Assembly (NCBI GenBank): GCA_964459995.1
Contig: CAYWOR010000008.1
Location: forward strand, 62,001 to 126,000
Reading direction: 5' to 3'
Length of the DNA stretch: 64,000 nucleotides
From: CAZSHG01 sp964459995
GTDB lineage: Bacteria > UBP14 > UBA6098
Below the pieces are notes generated by a model. It ran no database searches. It was not told the origin of the DNA and was given only the letters and a program-made list of their open reading frames with translations. Positions 50,401 through 58,965 of this stretch are shown here, in pieces (the stretch's first letter is position 1; every line of letters begins with the position of its first letter). A program made the position numbers and the translations under genes.

Positions 50401-53400
50401 TACGCGCATGATTTCAGCGAAAGGTCCGCCGGTTTCGATGCTGAAAGACCAACATTGATCCAACTCATTGAAAGTGCAGTAATTGGGCTTGTCGTAGGCG
50501 TAAACACAAACCTCGACATGCTCGCCGCCCTTGAAGTGAATGCCCGCAACATCCGGGTGCCAAACAACACTAACACCGTTAGCGATATAGGTTGTGTCAA
50601 TAGAAGGATGGCCAAGGGGGAAGGAATGAGCACCCACAATAGAACCTGTTACAGACATGCCCACCGATACATGATCAAGACCGCTCTGAATATCCACCAC
50701 ATCGAATTCAACAACGGGATGCCTTGTTGCAACAATCGCGCCGTCGATGGGGGTTTCACCAGACAATGCCGGCGGTGTTTGGTCCATCATAAAGGTCCAA
50801 CAGAGAGTATCCGGGCTCATAGGATTGAGAACAGGATCCCACGCCTGAACGATGCAGACTTCGACAGTTTCAGGATCGGCGAAAGATACAGCGGGATCGT
50901 AACGGAAGTATGGTTCTGCCCAAGTAACACCGGGAGAATCGTAATATAGTGTCGTCAATCCCGGAGCGGGACTGCTCGGCGAACGTGTTATTGTAACGAT
51001 GATCGATGTATCGACAACGCCGTCGTCGTCGTAAATAGAACAATAAACATGCTCGGTATCGATACATGCCGACCAAGTGTTCGGGAGCGGGCGAATCCAA
51101 TCCGGCGATGGGCCGCCGGGCATGATATAGAACTTACAGCAGTAAACAGCGTTGTTGTCCGCGCAAAGGTCGGTTGTATCTTCGACGAAGACACAGATTT
51201 TTACGCTATCGCCACCGGTATAGAAAGGCGCGGGAGCAAGTGAGGCTGTATTCACAGTGAAGATTCCACCCACGGCGGTAATTCCCGGATCGCCCCAATG
51301 ATATGCCAATGTATCGTCGATGGTGATCTCCAAACGGGATGTATCGACTCCTGAAAGGTTATCCCAAAGGGCGAAACGGATTGTCGGGCGTGTCGTGAAT
51401 ATTGTATCTCCGCATTCTGAACCGGCACCGGCGGTGAAATTCTCCACGACAGGCGGAAGAAGATCGACCCAGAAACACCAATCAAGAGGAGTCTGAAGAG
51501 GATTACCGAGTGTGTCGTCTGCGGTAATCAACTGCACACATACTTCCTGACTGTCAGTCCAGAATATACCGGCCGGGATTGGACAGAATGTTAACGTCGT
51601 CTCTGTCGGCGTAGCTTCGAATGTTAGAATCGTTCCATCGACTGTATAGGTTACGCCATTGACAACAAGCTCTATTGTCGTCGGATCTACACCGACATCG
51701 TCATCCCATAGGTTCATAACGATACATTGATCGTAACAAGATGTTATTTCTCCGGGCTGAGGTGTAACGATAATCGCTTGTGGCCCAAGAAGATGAACAT
51801 AGAATTCCCAACAGAATTCACTCGTATTCGGGCCGCAATAATCGGGGCTGTCGCAGGCTCTAATACAGACTCTAACAGTGTCCCAATCCTGCCAGAACAA
51901 TCCCGAAGCCGCCGGGTTGAAATAGACCATCCCCAAAGATGTATCATAGGTGAATCCGGGGTATCCGGCAGAAATTACCAAAGTATCGTAAACGACCAAC
52001 TCCACGCAGGATGGATCGATACCGGTCAAGCTATCCCACAGATACACTGAAATCGGAGCTGTGCTGTCGGCTAACAACTCGCCGTCATATGGACCTTCAC
52101 CCCAGAAAACAGGGGGTGTCAAATCCATTTTCCACCACCAGCAATAGGGGCCGGAGAACGGGTTTCCAAGAGAATCTATTGCCTGAATAAGGCATATTAC
52201 AACCGAATCGTTGTCATGCCAGAAATCAGCGGGATTGGCTGGATCGAAAATAAGCGTGTCGTTGACATAACTCACTTGGAAACTGTCCACCGCGAAAGTA
52301 TCGCCGTTAACGGTTATGAGAATGCTTGTCGGATCGACTCCATCGGGGTCGATGATAGTCATCACAGCGAACTGCTCGAAGCTATCGCATGCTACCCATG
52401 CGCCGGGGAAGTATTGAACCCACTGCGGAACCGGCCCAGAGAGGCTTATAACAAAGCTCCAGCAGGTATCGCCCCAGTTCGGGCCACAATAATCCGGTGT
52501 GTCGAAGGCATAGACGCAAATCGTTACCGAATCGCTATCGGCGAAGGCTATGCCGGTCATCGACGGTATGATTTCAAACAAACCGGTAGCTTCATCCCAG
52601 CGGACACCACCGCTGATCCAATATGTGTCAGGCTCTGCGCTGTTTACCGAGATCGTCGCGAATATCTCCAAAGGCGAAACGCCGCTGAGCGAATCATACA
52701 GATAGACATGCATATCCGGCGAGGCATCGGCCATAAGTGTGTCCATAGGAGGCCAAATATCCCAGAATACCGGCGGACTGAAGTCGGTATAGTAAGTCCA
52801 ACACATGGGAATCGCCGCCGACGGTGTTCCATAAACATCGCTTACGGAATCGAGACAAACGTAGATTGTGTCGCCATCGCGCCAGAAACTTTCGTCAGGA
52901 TGGAACCAAAGTAGATTTTCGGATTCGAGCCACATCAGATCAGCATGAGAACAGCGGTAGATACTCGGCGGAAGTCCCGTCCGCTCGACACGAAGCACGA
53001 TCGTAGTCGAATCTACCGGCCCCATGACCTCATTAATTCTAATAATTATACCGCTGTCGGTGCAGGCTGTCCACGTGTTCGGTTGTGGGAAAACAATGCT
53101 CGGCACCGGCCCTGTGCGATGCAGATAGAACTGCCAACAGGTGTCTAGAACATGAGCATCGCAATAATCGGGCATATCCTCGGCATAAACACATATCGAT
53201 ATCGTGCATAACTCGCCGTAGGATAAACACATTGAGTCATTCAGAGACACCGAGAAACAGTTGACCTCGTCTGAAACAATTGTCCCTCCGAAGAATCCAT
53301 CCTGCACGATATAATGGAACGCAAAGGGATTAAGCCCCGAAAGACTGTCGTATATACAGAACCGCGCTGAATCCGGCAATGACAACAGGGTTGTATCCGC

Positions 53401-55611
53401 CGGCGGGAAGATATTGAATATAACCGGCGGAGTGTAGTCGAGGAAGAATGTCCGACATATCGGAAGCGATTCGCAAGCCGCACCGGCATAGTCCGCAAGA
53501 GCCACAAGACATGCGCGAATAGTATCGCCGTCGAAGAATGTCCCCGCCGGTGGCGAGAATAGAATGCTGTCGCTGGTTACCGTGAGCCATGGGTCGGCTT
53601 CGGAATAACCGTAGCCGTTTATAACTAATATCACAGTCGATGGATTGATAGCCGCGCCCAAATCGTCCCAAATATGAAGCGAAATAAGCGGCGGATCACA
53701 GGCCGTCCATGTCCCCTCATCGGGATAGACGAATTCTGCCATCGGTGGCTGGTTTAGATAGAAAACACAGCAATATTCGGCACAGTTCGGCCCGCACCAT
53801 GTAGAGGTTACTCTATCGCAAGTGTGAAGACAAACCACCGCAGAATCGGCACTGCCTAATCCGAGCTGGTTAATGCTTCCAGAGATGGACACGCGTCCTG
53901 TGCTGGTTGTTCCAGTCCAATTAACAGCGGGGGGGCCTGCTCCGAGCGAAAAAGCGGTGCCGTTCACAGTAAAATAAAGGCTAAGGATGTTTATACCCGA
54001 TTCGAAGTCTTCGATGCCAATGTCGATGAAAACCATCGTATCTTCGAGTATTGTGCCGCATAGAGGTGTCCAATCTATCTCAGCTGGGGGTTCTAAATCG
54101 ACACAGAAGCTACAATATCCATTACCGGCAACACGACAACCGTTCCAGTCGTCGGCGCGGACAATCCACCAATCGACGCAAGTCCCGTGAACCCATGGGG
54201 TAGGTGGAGTAAAAGTTAACCTTCCCACTGTTGTCGATATCGGAGTCCAGGTCATGAAGGTCGGATATGAATACAACACCGAATCGACCATTAGTTGAAT
54301 CGAGTAGGGATTAGTTCCAACATCGTCATCGGTTAATTCTATGACAATTTCTTGGTATTCGCAGGCAGTCCAGATTCCGCATGGTGAGGGTGTGATAGTA
54401 ACCGGAACCGGCCCGGCACACTGGCAGTCCTCCATATAGATACATCCGAAAGCCGTGTCCGCATGACCTCCGCCGGAGACTGTAATTGTGAAGCACAGAT
54501 CAGAACCTGAACATGTGCCGTCATAATCGACCTGCCATTGGAATCGGTGCGAAGCTCCCGCCGCTATCGGCGCACTTACAGGATTTGAAGATAAGATGCT
54601 AATACATGCACCAGGGTTAATAAACGCGGTTACAGGGTTTATCAATCCTCCGGTGGTATTCGTCACATCGATCATGATTGCTTCGTATGTGTTAATGAGA
54701 GCCGCGACGTCGGCGAAAATTGTCGCCCAGCTTGTAGTCGATAAGTTATACCATTTCCCGCCCGATAGATGGCAGAAATACTGATACCAGCCGTTATGTC
54801 CGGTGCCGCCATAGGGGCTCCATGGAACAGGGGAGGTGAAAGATTCACAAGAGCCGGAATATACTGAAGCCGGCGAGGCCCAGAACACGACCGTTCCCGT
54901 TGAAGCAATTAGCGCGGCGACGCCGACATCTGTCTGTGCGGCAGGCATAGCGAAAGGCCCTTGTCCGGGATTACAGTAACCGGTGCAACCATCCCCGACC
55001 TGACAATAAGAAGCATCTGTGAACCCGATGACTATATGAAGAGCGTCAGGCCGCCAAATATATCGGTTAATTGCATCCGCGATGGCATCAAGCGACTGTT
55101 CCGGGCCATCGGCACCTCCTGAAGCTCCGACACCGCCAAGCCATGTTCCACTTGTGAACAGCGTGGCATTCGAGGTCATCTGGTTGCCCGGTGTGCTAAG
55201 GTCGAAATCCCAAATATTACGACCATCAGCATATGTGATTCCGCCGAGCATATAATCGTAGCCCGCGCCGTCCAAAGCGGAGATTAATCCACCGATTGCC
55301 GCGCGGACATTTGTAATCGTTCCGCTCATTGAACCTGATGAGTCGATCACAAACACGATGTCCACCGCTCCAGTGTCGAGACGGCATGTCAGAAGCCATG
55401 ATAAAGCGTCATCCAATGGGGAATGAGGCTCTGCAACCGATTTGAAGGGGTTTTCATCGTAGTTACGCAGGGCGACATCGCCCGGAACTCCCGGTTCGAT
55501 AACAACGCCTCGACGCTGATAATCGAATCTGCTGATTTCCAATGGACCTGCCATGGAAACAGCAACGAGAAGGATTAAAACTAACAAGGAAAATCTTTGC
55601 AAGTTGTTCAT
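47452..55611 (-). CDS. Giant VWA-domain protein with ten Ig-like repeats and type-B-like C-terminal domain
   Basis: The 2719-residue exported protein has a signal peptide (LLVLILLVAVSMAG). A von Willebrand factor A domain (about 80-330) carries the adhesion-site motif DSSGS (Asp90, Ser92, Ser94), which usually binds a divalent metal and a protein ligand. From about residue 395 to 2600 ten tandem units of roughly 220 residues follow, each made of two Ig-like halves: one begins GPxPxxIxPxPxTWxAC and ends FMDLxPP, the other has SGLDPSSxxxxVDG and ends DxPDxCGPNxxDxCWxF. The last 100 residues carry CLVFPNPFTPGG, YIYLIIKGGEVVCNGTVVLAR. GGAGG lies 4 bases before the ATG. It heads the four-gene operon. 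A long extended adhesin is inferred; ligands are unknown. Confidence 0.93.
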   Translation of the reverse strand: MNNLQRFSLLVLILLVAVSMAGPLEISRFDYQRRGVVIEPGVPGDVALRNYDENPFKSVAEPHSPLDDALSWLLTCRLDTGAVDIVFVIDSSGSMSGTITNVRAAIGGLISALDGAGYDYMLGGITYADGRNIWDFDLSTPGNQMTSNATLFTSGTWLGGVGASGGADGPEQSLDAIADAINRYIWRPDALHIVIGFTDASYCQVGDGCTGYCNPGQGPFAMPAAQTDVGVAALIASTGTVVFWASPASVYSGSCESFTSPVPWSPYGGTGHNGWYQYFCHLSGGKWYNLSTTSWATIFADVAALINTYEAIMIDVTNTTGGLINPVTAFINPGACISILSSNPVSAPIAAGASHRFQWQVDYDGTCSGSDLCFTITVSGGGHADTAFGCIYMEDCQCAGPVPVTITPSPCGIWTACEYQEIVIELTDDDVGTNPYSIQLMVDSVLYSYPTFMTWTPISTTVGRLTFTPPTPWVHGTCVDWWIVRADDWNGCRVAGNGYCSFCVDLEPPAEIDWTPLCGTILEDTMVFIDIGIEDFESGINILSLYFTVNGTAFSLGAGPPAVNWTGTTSTGRVSISGSINQLGLGSADSAVVCLHTCDRVTSTWCGPNCAEYCCVFYLNQPPMAEFVYPDEGTWTACDPPLISLHIWDDLGAAINPSTVILVINGYGYSEADPWLTVTSDSILFSPPAGTFFDGDTIRACLVALADYAGAACESLPICRTFFLDYTPPVIFNIFPPADTTLLSLPDSARFCIYDSLSGLNPFAFHYIVQDGFFGGTIVSDEVNCFSVSLNDSMCLSYGELCTISICVYAEDMPDYCDAHVLDTCWQFYLHRTGPVPSIVFPQPNTWTACTDSGIIIRINEVMGPVDSTTIVLRVERTGLPPSIYRCSHADLMWLESENLLWFHPDESFWRDGDTIYVCLDSVSDVYGTPSAAIPMCWTYYTDFSPPVFWDIWPPMDTLMADASPDMHVYLYDSLSGVSPLEIFATISVNSAEPDTYWISGGVRWDEATGLFEIIPSMTGIAFADSDSVTICVYAFDTPDYCGPNWGDTCWSFVISLSGPVPQWVQYFPGAWVACDSFEQFAVMTIIDPDGVDPTSILITVNGDTFAVDSFQVSYVNDTLIFDPANPADFWHDNDSVVICLIQAIDSLGNPFSGPYCWWWKMDLTPPVFWGEGPYDGELLADSTAPISVYLWDSLTGIDPSCVELVVYDTLVISAGYPGFTYDTSLGMVYFNPAASGLFWQDWDTVRVCIRACDSPDYCGPNTSEFCWEFYVHLLGPQAIIVTPQPGEITSCYDQCIVMNLWDDDVGVDPTTIELVVNGVTYTVDGTILTFEATPTETTLTFCPIPAGIFWTDSQEVCVQLITADDTLGNPLQTPLDWCFWVDLLPPVVENFTAGAGSECGDTIFTTRPTIRFALWDNLSGVDTSRLEITIDDTLAYHWGDPGITAVGGIFTVNTASLAPAPFYTGGDSVKICVFVEDTTDLCADNNAVYCCKFYIMPGGPSPDWIRPLPNTWSACIDTEHVYCSIYDDDGVVDTSIIVTITRSPSSPAPGLTTLYYDSPGVTWAEPYFRYDPAVSFADPETVEVCIVQAWDPVLNPMSPDTLCWTFMMDQTPPALSGETPIDGAIVATRHPVVEFDVVDIQSGLDHVSVGMSVTGSIVGAHSFPLGHPSIDTTYIANGVSVVWHPDVAGIHFKGGEHVEVCVYAYDKPNYCTFNELDQCWSFSIETGGPFAEIMRVWPDSISSCDPEYVLIHLWDDNGIVDSTIQLEVNGVVYHYPDRMSYNHSTEVLEYFPVPPFAPVDIIHVRLLAAEDSLGNPLDTTGYLDWTFYVDRVPPEVLSALPEGDIHATVPIFTIQVHDTLAGVNPDSIVVDVDGREFRVGDPGISWAPAGLFGTITLNPASAIPPMRWYGGDTIEWCVRLFDLADDYLVPDGCEPNYFDTCLAFQVVPGGPVGVILNPNEGYYVACDPFVINMRLTDTEDDALIEDSIRVVIARSSWGLDDTIVFTLDSTELTYDPVTGGMVYNPIPAFVDGETVYIAIVAAMDTLFNGLEEGDEVTFYMDFSPPYITGISPVPSSMISEIQPLIIVGLHDDMSGLNPSSVILTVDGVDYTIASAGVDWSPVTEQITLDPSDIGLRWWGGDTVDVCIYAFDSPDTCGPNEMDSCWRFFIAPGGPVATSINPADSAISACHPEFIELTIVDPDGIDDTTVVVSVYRSGPSGPPPVTIYRIGDAGVTWIEPTLRIDPLVLFADAETIRVCIDSAADPIGNQLTNPHCWDFFMDLSVYAAWGMLPLDGSTVHTRRPIIEFSVWDTISGLDTSSFRITIDGINVFGLNDAPCVNYDPLTGHVTMAASDCGLIWTGGDWVTVEIWGEDMPTVCDPNETTYTWTFLVAPGGPEAELINPQPWWYCSCDPQGIEILLWDEDGVNESTIRLWVDGVEYTTDDPQLTYYPTDSLLFFDPDPNFINGQVVLVELTEADDILGNELETPLSWSFIMDLQSPAISFTEPVAYMTRNRQQPISFSLSDNGSGIEQSSFELVIREHGNTHIYNYTQVDWNVVNTGPRGEIRAVNVTYYPNIHGIEFTSGDSVYVNVYLHDTPDTCAPNEYADSMHFLIEPDVECLVFPNPFTPGGSPGINDIAVFNYPFMFSEKAELVIYTVRNIEVYRADIDMVDRDIVEYGPRSWNGKDSKGNLLPDGLYIYLIIKGGEVVCNGTVVLAR

Positions 55612-55660
55612 CGAGCCTCCAAATATGTAACTGAGCCAATTAAACTCTTTCTAATAGGCT

Positions 55661-55688
55661 AATATATCTTTTCAAATATATAATGCAA
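55661..55688 (-). promoter_or_regulatory. Promoter of the four-gene surface-protein operon
   Basis: On the minus strand TTGCAT (55683-55688), a 16-base spacer and TATATT (55661-55666) lie about 50 bases before the start codon at 55611. Confidence 0.55.
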
Positions 55689-55766
55689 GAACTTTGATTT
55701 TTAAATTTAACTTTTCTATTTCGATAATTGCTTGACAAAGCAAAGTAAAATTCGTTTCTTTAGGGC

Positions 55767-56273
55767 ATGAAAAAATCGATTGTATTAATCATCTTTCTAC
55801 CACTAATCCTATTTTCAGCCGAAAACGATTCGGTGAAGGTCTGGAAACCGAATCCAGCGCTTGCCGCGGGTCTATCTCTTGCTATCCCCGGCGCTGGCCA
55901 AATCTATAACAGAAGCTATTTCAAAGCTCCAATTGCGATCGGTCTTGAAGGCTATGCTATCTGGCGGTCAATATCAGCGAATTCTGAGATGAACGACGCA
56001 GAAAATCGCGGAAAGCACTATCCACCAAGCTCCGAGGAATTCGAAATCGCAAAATCCGATTGGAAAAGCGCTAGGGAAACACGCAATATTCACCTTTGGG
56101 TTCTTGTCGGCGCAGTTTTGCTATCGACAATCGATGCCTATGTCGATGCTCATCTTTATGGCTGGGAAAAGGAGATGGCGGATCCTATAGAGCCAAAGAG
56201 GACATCCTTGGAATTTTCTCCCTATCTTGATTCCACCGGAAATATAGGATTAGCACTAACTTTGAATTTTTAG
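55767..56273 (+). CDS. DUF5683-like membrane protein
   Basis: The 168-residue protein has an N-terminal signal or anchor (SIVLIIFLPLILFSAEN). PNPALAAGLSLAIPGAGQIYNRSYFKAPI is the typical opening of DUF5683 proteins, which are small membrane proteins of FCB-group bacteria. A second hydrophobic segment is near residues 112-125 (LWVLVGAVLLSTIDAY), and the C-terminal 30 residues form strands ending GLALTLNF, as in an outer-membrane-facing tail. The function is unknown. A TTGACA lies at 55732, but the leader would be very short. The stop overlaps the convergent iron-sulfur protein gene by 4 bases. Confidence 0.85.
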   Translation: MKKSIVLIIFLPLILFSAENDSVKVWKPNPALAAGLSLAIPGAGQIYNRSYFKAPIAIGLEGYAIWRSISANSEMNDAENRGKHYPPSSEEFEIAKSDWKSARETRNIHLWVLVGAVLLSTIDAYVDAHLYGWEKEMADPIEPKRTSLEFSPYLDSTGNIGLALTLNF

Positions 56274-56956
56274 CTTCGACTTTGAAATCTGCCCCGACAA
56301 ACCTTGATACAAAGCCCGCAAACATATTGTCCGACTCCTTGTATCTTTGCAAATTCTCTTAACTGCTCATAACATTTTATTACATCACAACCTTGTGCTG
56401 TAATTGCCTTGGAGGGGCATGCTTCTATGCATTGTATGCAAGTGCCGCACCTCATATCGACAGGATGATCTTCGGCTATCTTCATGTCTGTCAATATGGT
56501 AACCCATCTCACTTGAGAGCCGTATCGCGGGGTTACAACAAGGCCGTTACGGCCAATCCAGCCTAATCCCGCCGCAACCGCCGTATGTCTGTGCGAGAGA
56601 TGTCCGCGTTGGTATTCCCAATCCGTAACAAGGCTCGCAGGTATCGGAAGCGAAAGGTAACCAAGGTCTTGAATTTCAGTCGCAAGCTCTAGTGCCGCAT
56701 TGTCGAGTCGCCAATTTACCTTTTGGTAATGATGTTTATAGAGCAGATTAGGTTTGTCGATGATTGTTTCGAGAACCGACGCGGAGAGAGGGTGTCCGAG
56801 GACAATAGCAGTCGAAAAATGCTCGACAATATCAGAAATTTCATCCCCGATTGTCTCGGCAAAGGATTTTATCGATGCAACACCCCAAATCGGCAAATTA
56901 AGGCGCTTTGCGACGAATTCATCGATAAAATATCGGTTATCGCTTTCAAGCGTCAT
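56270..56956 (-). CDS. Short QueG-like double [4Fe-4S] protein
   Basis: The 228-residue product shows two cluster-binding motifs near the end: CGTCIQCIEACPSKAI and CGLCIKVCRG, preceded by KCYEQLREF. The middle has SHRHTAVAAGLGWIGRNGLVVTPRYGSQVRWVTILTD, which is related to epoxyqueuosine reductase. It is much shorter than QueG (about 350-380 residues), because the C-terminal HEAT-like part is missing and the N-terminal cobalamin-binding part is reduced. It is therefore more likely a member of the wider QueG-like reductase family of unknown substrate than true QueG. The start codon overlaps the stop of the FG-GAP protein gene upstream by 4 bases, so translation is coupled. Confidence 0.87.
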   Translation of the reverse strand: MTLESDNRYFIDEFVAKRLNLPIWGVASIKSFAETIGDEISDIVEHFSTAIVLGHPLSASVLETIIDKPNLLYKHHYQKVNWRLDNAALELATEIQDLGYLSLPIPASLVTDWEYQRGHLSHRHTAVAAGLGWIGRNGLVVTPRYGSQVRWVTILTDMKIAEDHPVDMRCGTCIQCIEACPSKAITAQGCDVIKCYEQLREFAKIQGVGQYVCGLCIKVCRGRFQSRS

Positions 56957-58794
56957 CTCAAAAGGACGAGGCGTTTCGCTTGACGAATCCCATTATAATC
57001 GACCGATACGAGATATACACCGGAAGGATAATGAGATTGTGGTTCCCAGACTATCTCTCCGGTGTTTTTCTCGAAACTCTCGATCAAACGTCCTTGAACA
57101 TCATATATCGTTACAAATGAATTAGGTGGCGCTGTTATATTACAGGTCGCATTAAATGGATTTGGATAACATTCTATAAAATAAGAAGATGGATTAGCTA
57201 TCTCTAAAATGCCAGTTGTGTCGATTGTAACAACTTTCGAGCGTTGGCTTTCGTAATAGCGTGTGCAGGCTGTTACAAAATAGTAACACCTTGAAGAATC
57301 CGGCTCGATTACAGCAAAAGTATCAGTTGTATTCAGGAGATTAATCACGCTGATCGATCCATTTGCGTCTTCGGAAGAGTAAAGCTTGTAAGATAAAGTA
57401 TCGTAAGCAGTTATCTTTGACCAGCTAATGTGGAGTAATCCGCCGGATGGTTCGACTAATACCGAATCGGGATTAAGCGGATAAAGCCAGCCGGTCCTTA
57501 GTGGGTCGTGACGCCCCATTCTCCATGGTCTCGCATAGGGTTTACAGTCCCCGACACCTCGGAACATATGGATTTTTCCGGCTCTATCGACCGCGCAAAT
57601 TTCAAAATGTCCGTCGTTGTCGAAATCGCCGACTGTCGGAGCCGCAAATCCCCATGCTGTATCGCTGTAGAAGGGGAAGGAATCGACATAGGCGGCGGGA
57701 CCGTTGAAACAGGCAACTGTTCCAAGTGTATCATTTCCGAGGAATAGGAAATCCGGGCCTATATCGTTGTCGAGATCATATACCGCAGGGCTCGATTCGA
57801 CAGGCCCCATGCCGAGGCCGAGGCTCCAAGGATCGGGAGCGGAGGCGTCCTCGTTAAGAACATAGCCACGACCGTTTCGGCTGAGAATAACTATCTCCGG
57901 TTTGCCGTCGCCGTCGATATCGCCTGCGGCTGGAGAGCCGTAAATCCAGCTTCCATAACCGGCTGTGCTTATCGGCCAGCTCGAAACCATCTCAGCGCCG
58001 CTATTCCAGAGACCTATTTTCCCACGGCTCGTGCCGGAAATTTCGTGATAGCCGCAACAAATTTCCAATCTACCATTTCCGGTCATATCGACCAAAATTG
58101 GAGAACTATAACTGAAAGCCTCACTACTTGTGAGTTCGATAGGAAAGCCGAAGAGGATGTTGCCGTTTGATTCAAAGGCATATAGCTTTTGATAACCTAC
58201 AGCGACGATTTCAACATTGCCGTCGCCGTTAATATCGCCGACAGCCGGGGATGCCGCAGGTCCGAATTCGGATTCGACTGCGCGTGGGAATGTGCCGATT
58301 TCTAAACCGGTGCGGTCGTAAACGTGGATATTATTGCCCGCATGAACGACGATCTCTTTGTAGCCGTCGCCGTCGAAATCCCATAAAACCGGCCCCGCAG
58401 GTCCGGGGGATGCGCCGATGGAAAGCGGATTAAAGGGCGAGACAGCTTCCGAAACTGAATTAATCACATACAAATCCCCCGAATTCGTAACGATAACCAT
58501 CTCGTCGTCATCAGAGGTTACATTCCCGAATGCAATATGTGTGCTCACATCGCCGGACAGCGCGAAAGGAAAGCCCGGCAGGGGGGAACCATCCATCGAA
58601 TATGCGCGGACATAATTATCGGGGCCGGCTATAAGAACCTCCAAATCCCCGCCGCCGTCGAAATCGACCACAAGCGGCGAAGCAAAAAACGCCCCCGATG
58701 ACGGGACTGTCATCACAGGCCACCCCGCTTTTTCATTCAAAGCGGCCAAAAAAACCGACGTTAAGCATATAAGCAAGAAAGTCTTTTTCAACAT
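56953..58794 (-). CDS. FG-GAP-repeat secreted protein with T9SS sorting domain
   Basis: The 613-residue protein starts at ATG 58794, with GGAGG 4 bases upstream; the frame is open to 58833 but the signal peptide (KKTFLLICLTSVFLAAL) begins at 58794. About seven beta-propeller blades of the FG-GAP/VCBS kind follow (VVDFDGGGDLEVLIAG, LWDFDGDGYKEIVVH, VGDINGDGNVEIVAV, AAGDIDGDGKPEIVIL, VGDFDNDGHFEICAV), then a fibronectin-like domain (about 445-530). The type-A-like sorting domain has CYPNPFNAT, VTIYDVQGR, PSGVYLVS and LVLLR. The Asp/Gly-rich loops suggest calcium binding. The downstream iron-sulfur gene overlaps by 4 bases, an odd pairing for a surface protein. Confidence 0.92.
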   Translation of the reverse strand: MLKKTFLLICLTSVFLAALNEKAGWPVMTVPSSGAFFASPLVVDFDGGGDLEVLIAGPDNYVRAYSMDGSPLPGFPFALSGDVSTHIAFGNVTSDDDEMVIVTNSGDLYVINSVSEAVSPFNPLSIGASPGPAGPVLWDFDGDGYKEIVVHAGNNIHVYDRTGLEIGTFPRAVESEFGPAASPAVGDINGDGNVEIVAVGYQKLYAFESNGNILFGFPIELTSSEAFSYSSPILVDMTGNGRLEICCGYHEISGTSRGKIGLWNSGAEMVSSWPISTAGYGSWIYGSPAAGDIDGDGKPEIVILSRNGRGYVLNEDASAPDPWSLGLGMGPVESSPAVYDLDNDIGPDFLFLGNDTLGTVACFNGPAAYVDSFPFYSDTAWGFAAPTVGDFDNDGHFEICAVDRAGKIHMFRGVGDCKPYARPWRMGRHDPLRTGWLYPLNPDSVLVEPSGGLLHISWSKITAYDTLSYKLYSSEDANGSISVINLLNTTDTFAVIEPDSSRCYYFVTACTRYYESQRSKVVTIDTTGILEIANPSSYFIECYPNPFNATCNITAPPNSFVTIYDVQGRLIESFEKNTGEIVWEPQSHYPSGVYLVSVDYNGIRQAKRLVLLR

Positions 58795-58815
58795 GTTGCC
58801 TCCAGTTTGAGAACA

Positions 58816-58844
58816 AACATATGCTTGAATCAAGAAAATTGCAA
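58816..58844 (-). promoter_or_regulatory. Promoter of the FG-GAP protein gene
   Basis: On the minus strand TTGCAA (58839-58844), a 17-base spacer and TATGTT (58816-58821) lie just before the GGAGG at the gene start. Confidence 0.5.
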
Positions 58845-58883
58845 CATCAAAGCTTCATATTTCTCTATTTTATTGAATATTAC

Positions 58884-58911
58884 TTGACAAATTAAAACTC
58901 GCCCATATATT
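58884..58911 (+). promoter_or_regulatory. Promoter of the cmk-rpsA operon
   Basis: A perfect TTGACA (58884-58889), a 16-base spacer and TATATT (58906-58911) lie 55 bases before the cmk start. The leader contains a small palindrome, AGGGGA against TCCCCT (58930-58946). Confidence 0.72.
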
Positions 58912-58965
58912 GCGCGTTTATATAGATTTAGGGGAGTTGTCCCCTAAAGAATACAAAAAGGGATT

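Noticed and set aside
55732..55760. TTGACA-based promoter for the DUF5683 gene
   Set aside because: The -35 box is perfect but the matching -10 (TTTCTT) is poor and would leave almost no leader before the ATG at 55767.
56270..56956. Epoxyqueuosine reductase queG
   Set aside because: The double-cluster region matches, but the protein is over 100 residues too short and lacks the C-terminal HEAT-like part, so I did not assign the gene symbol.
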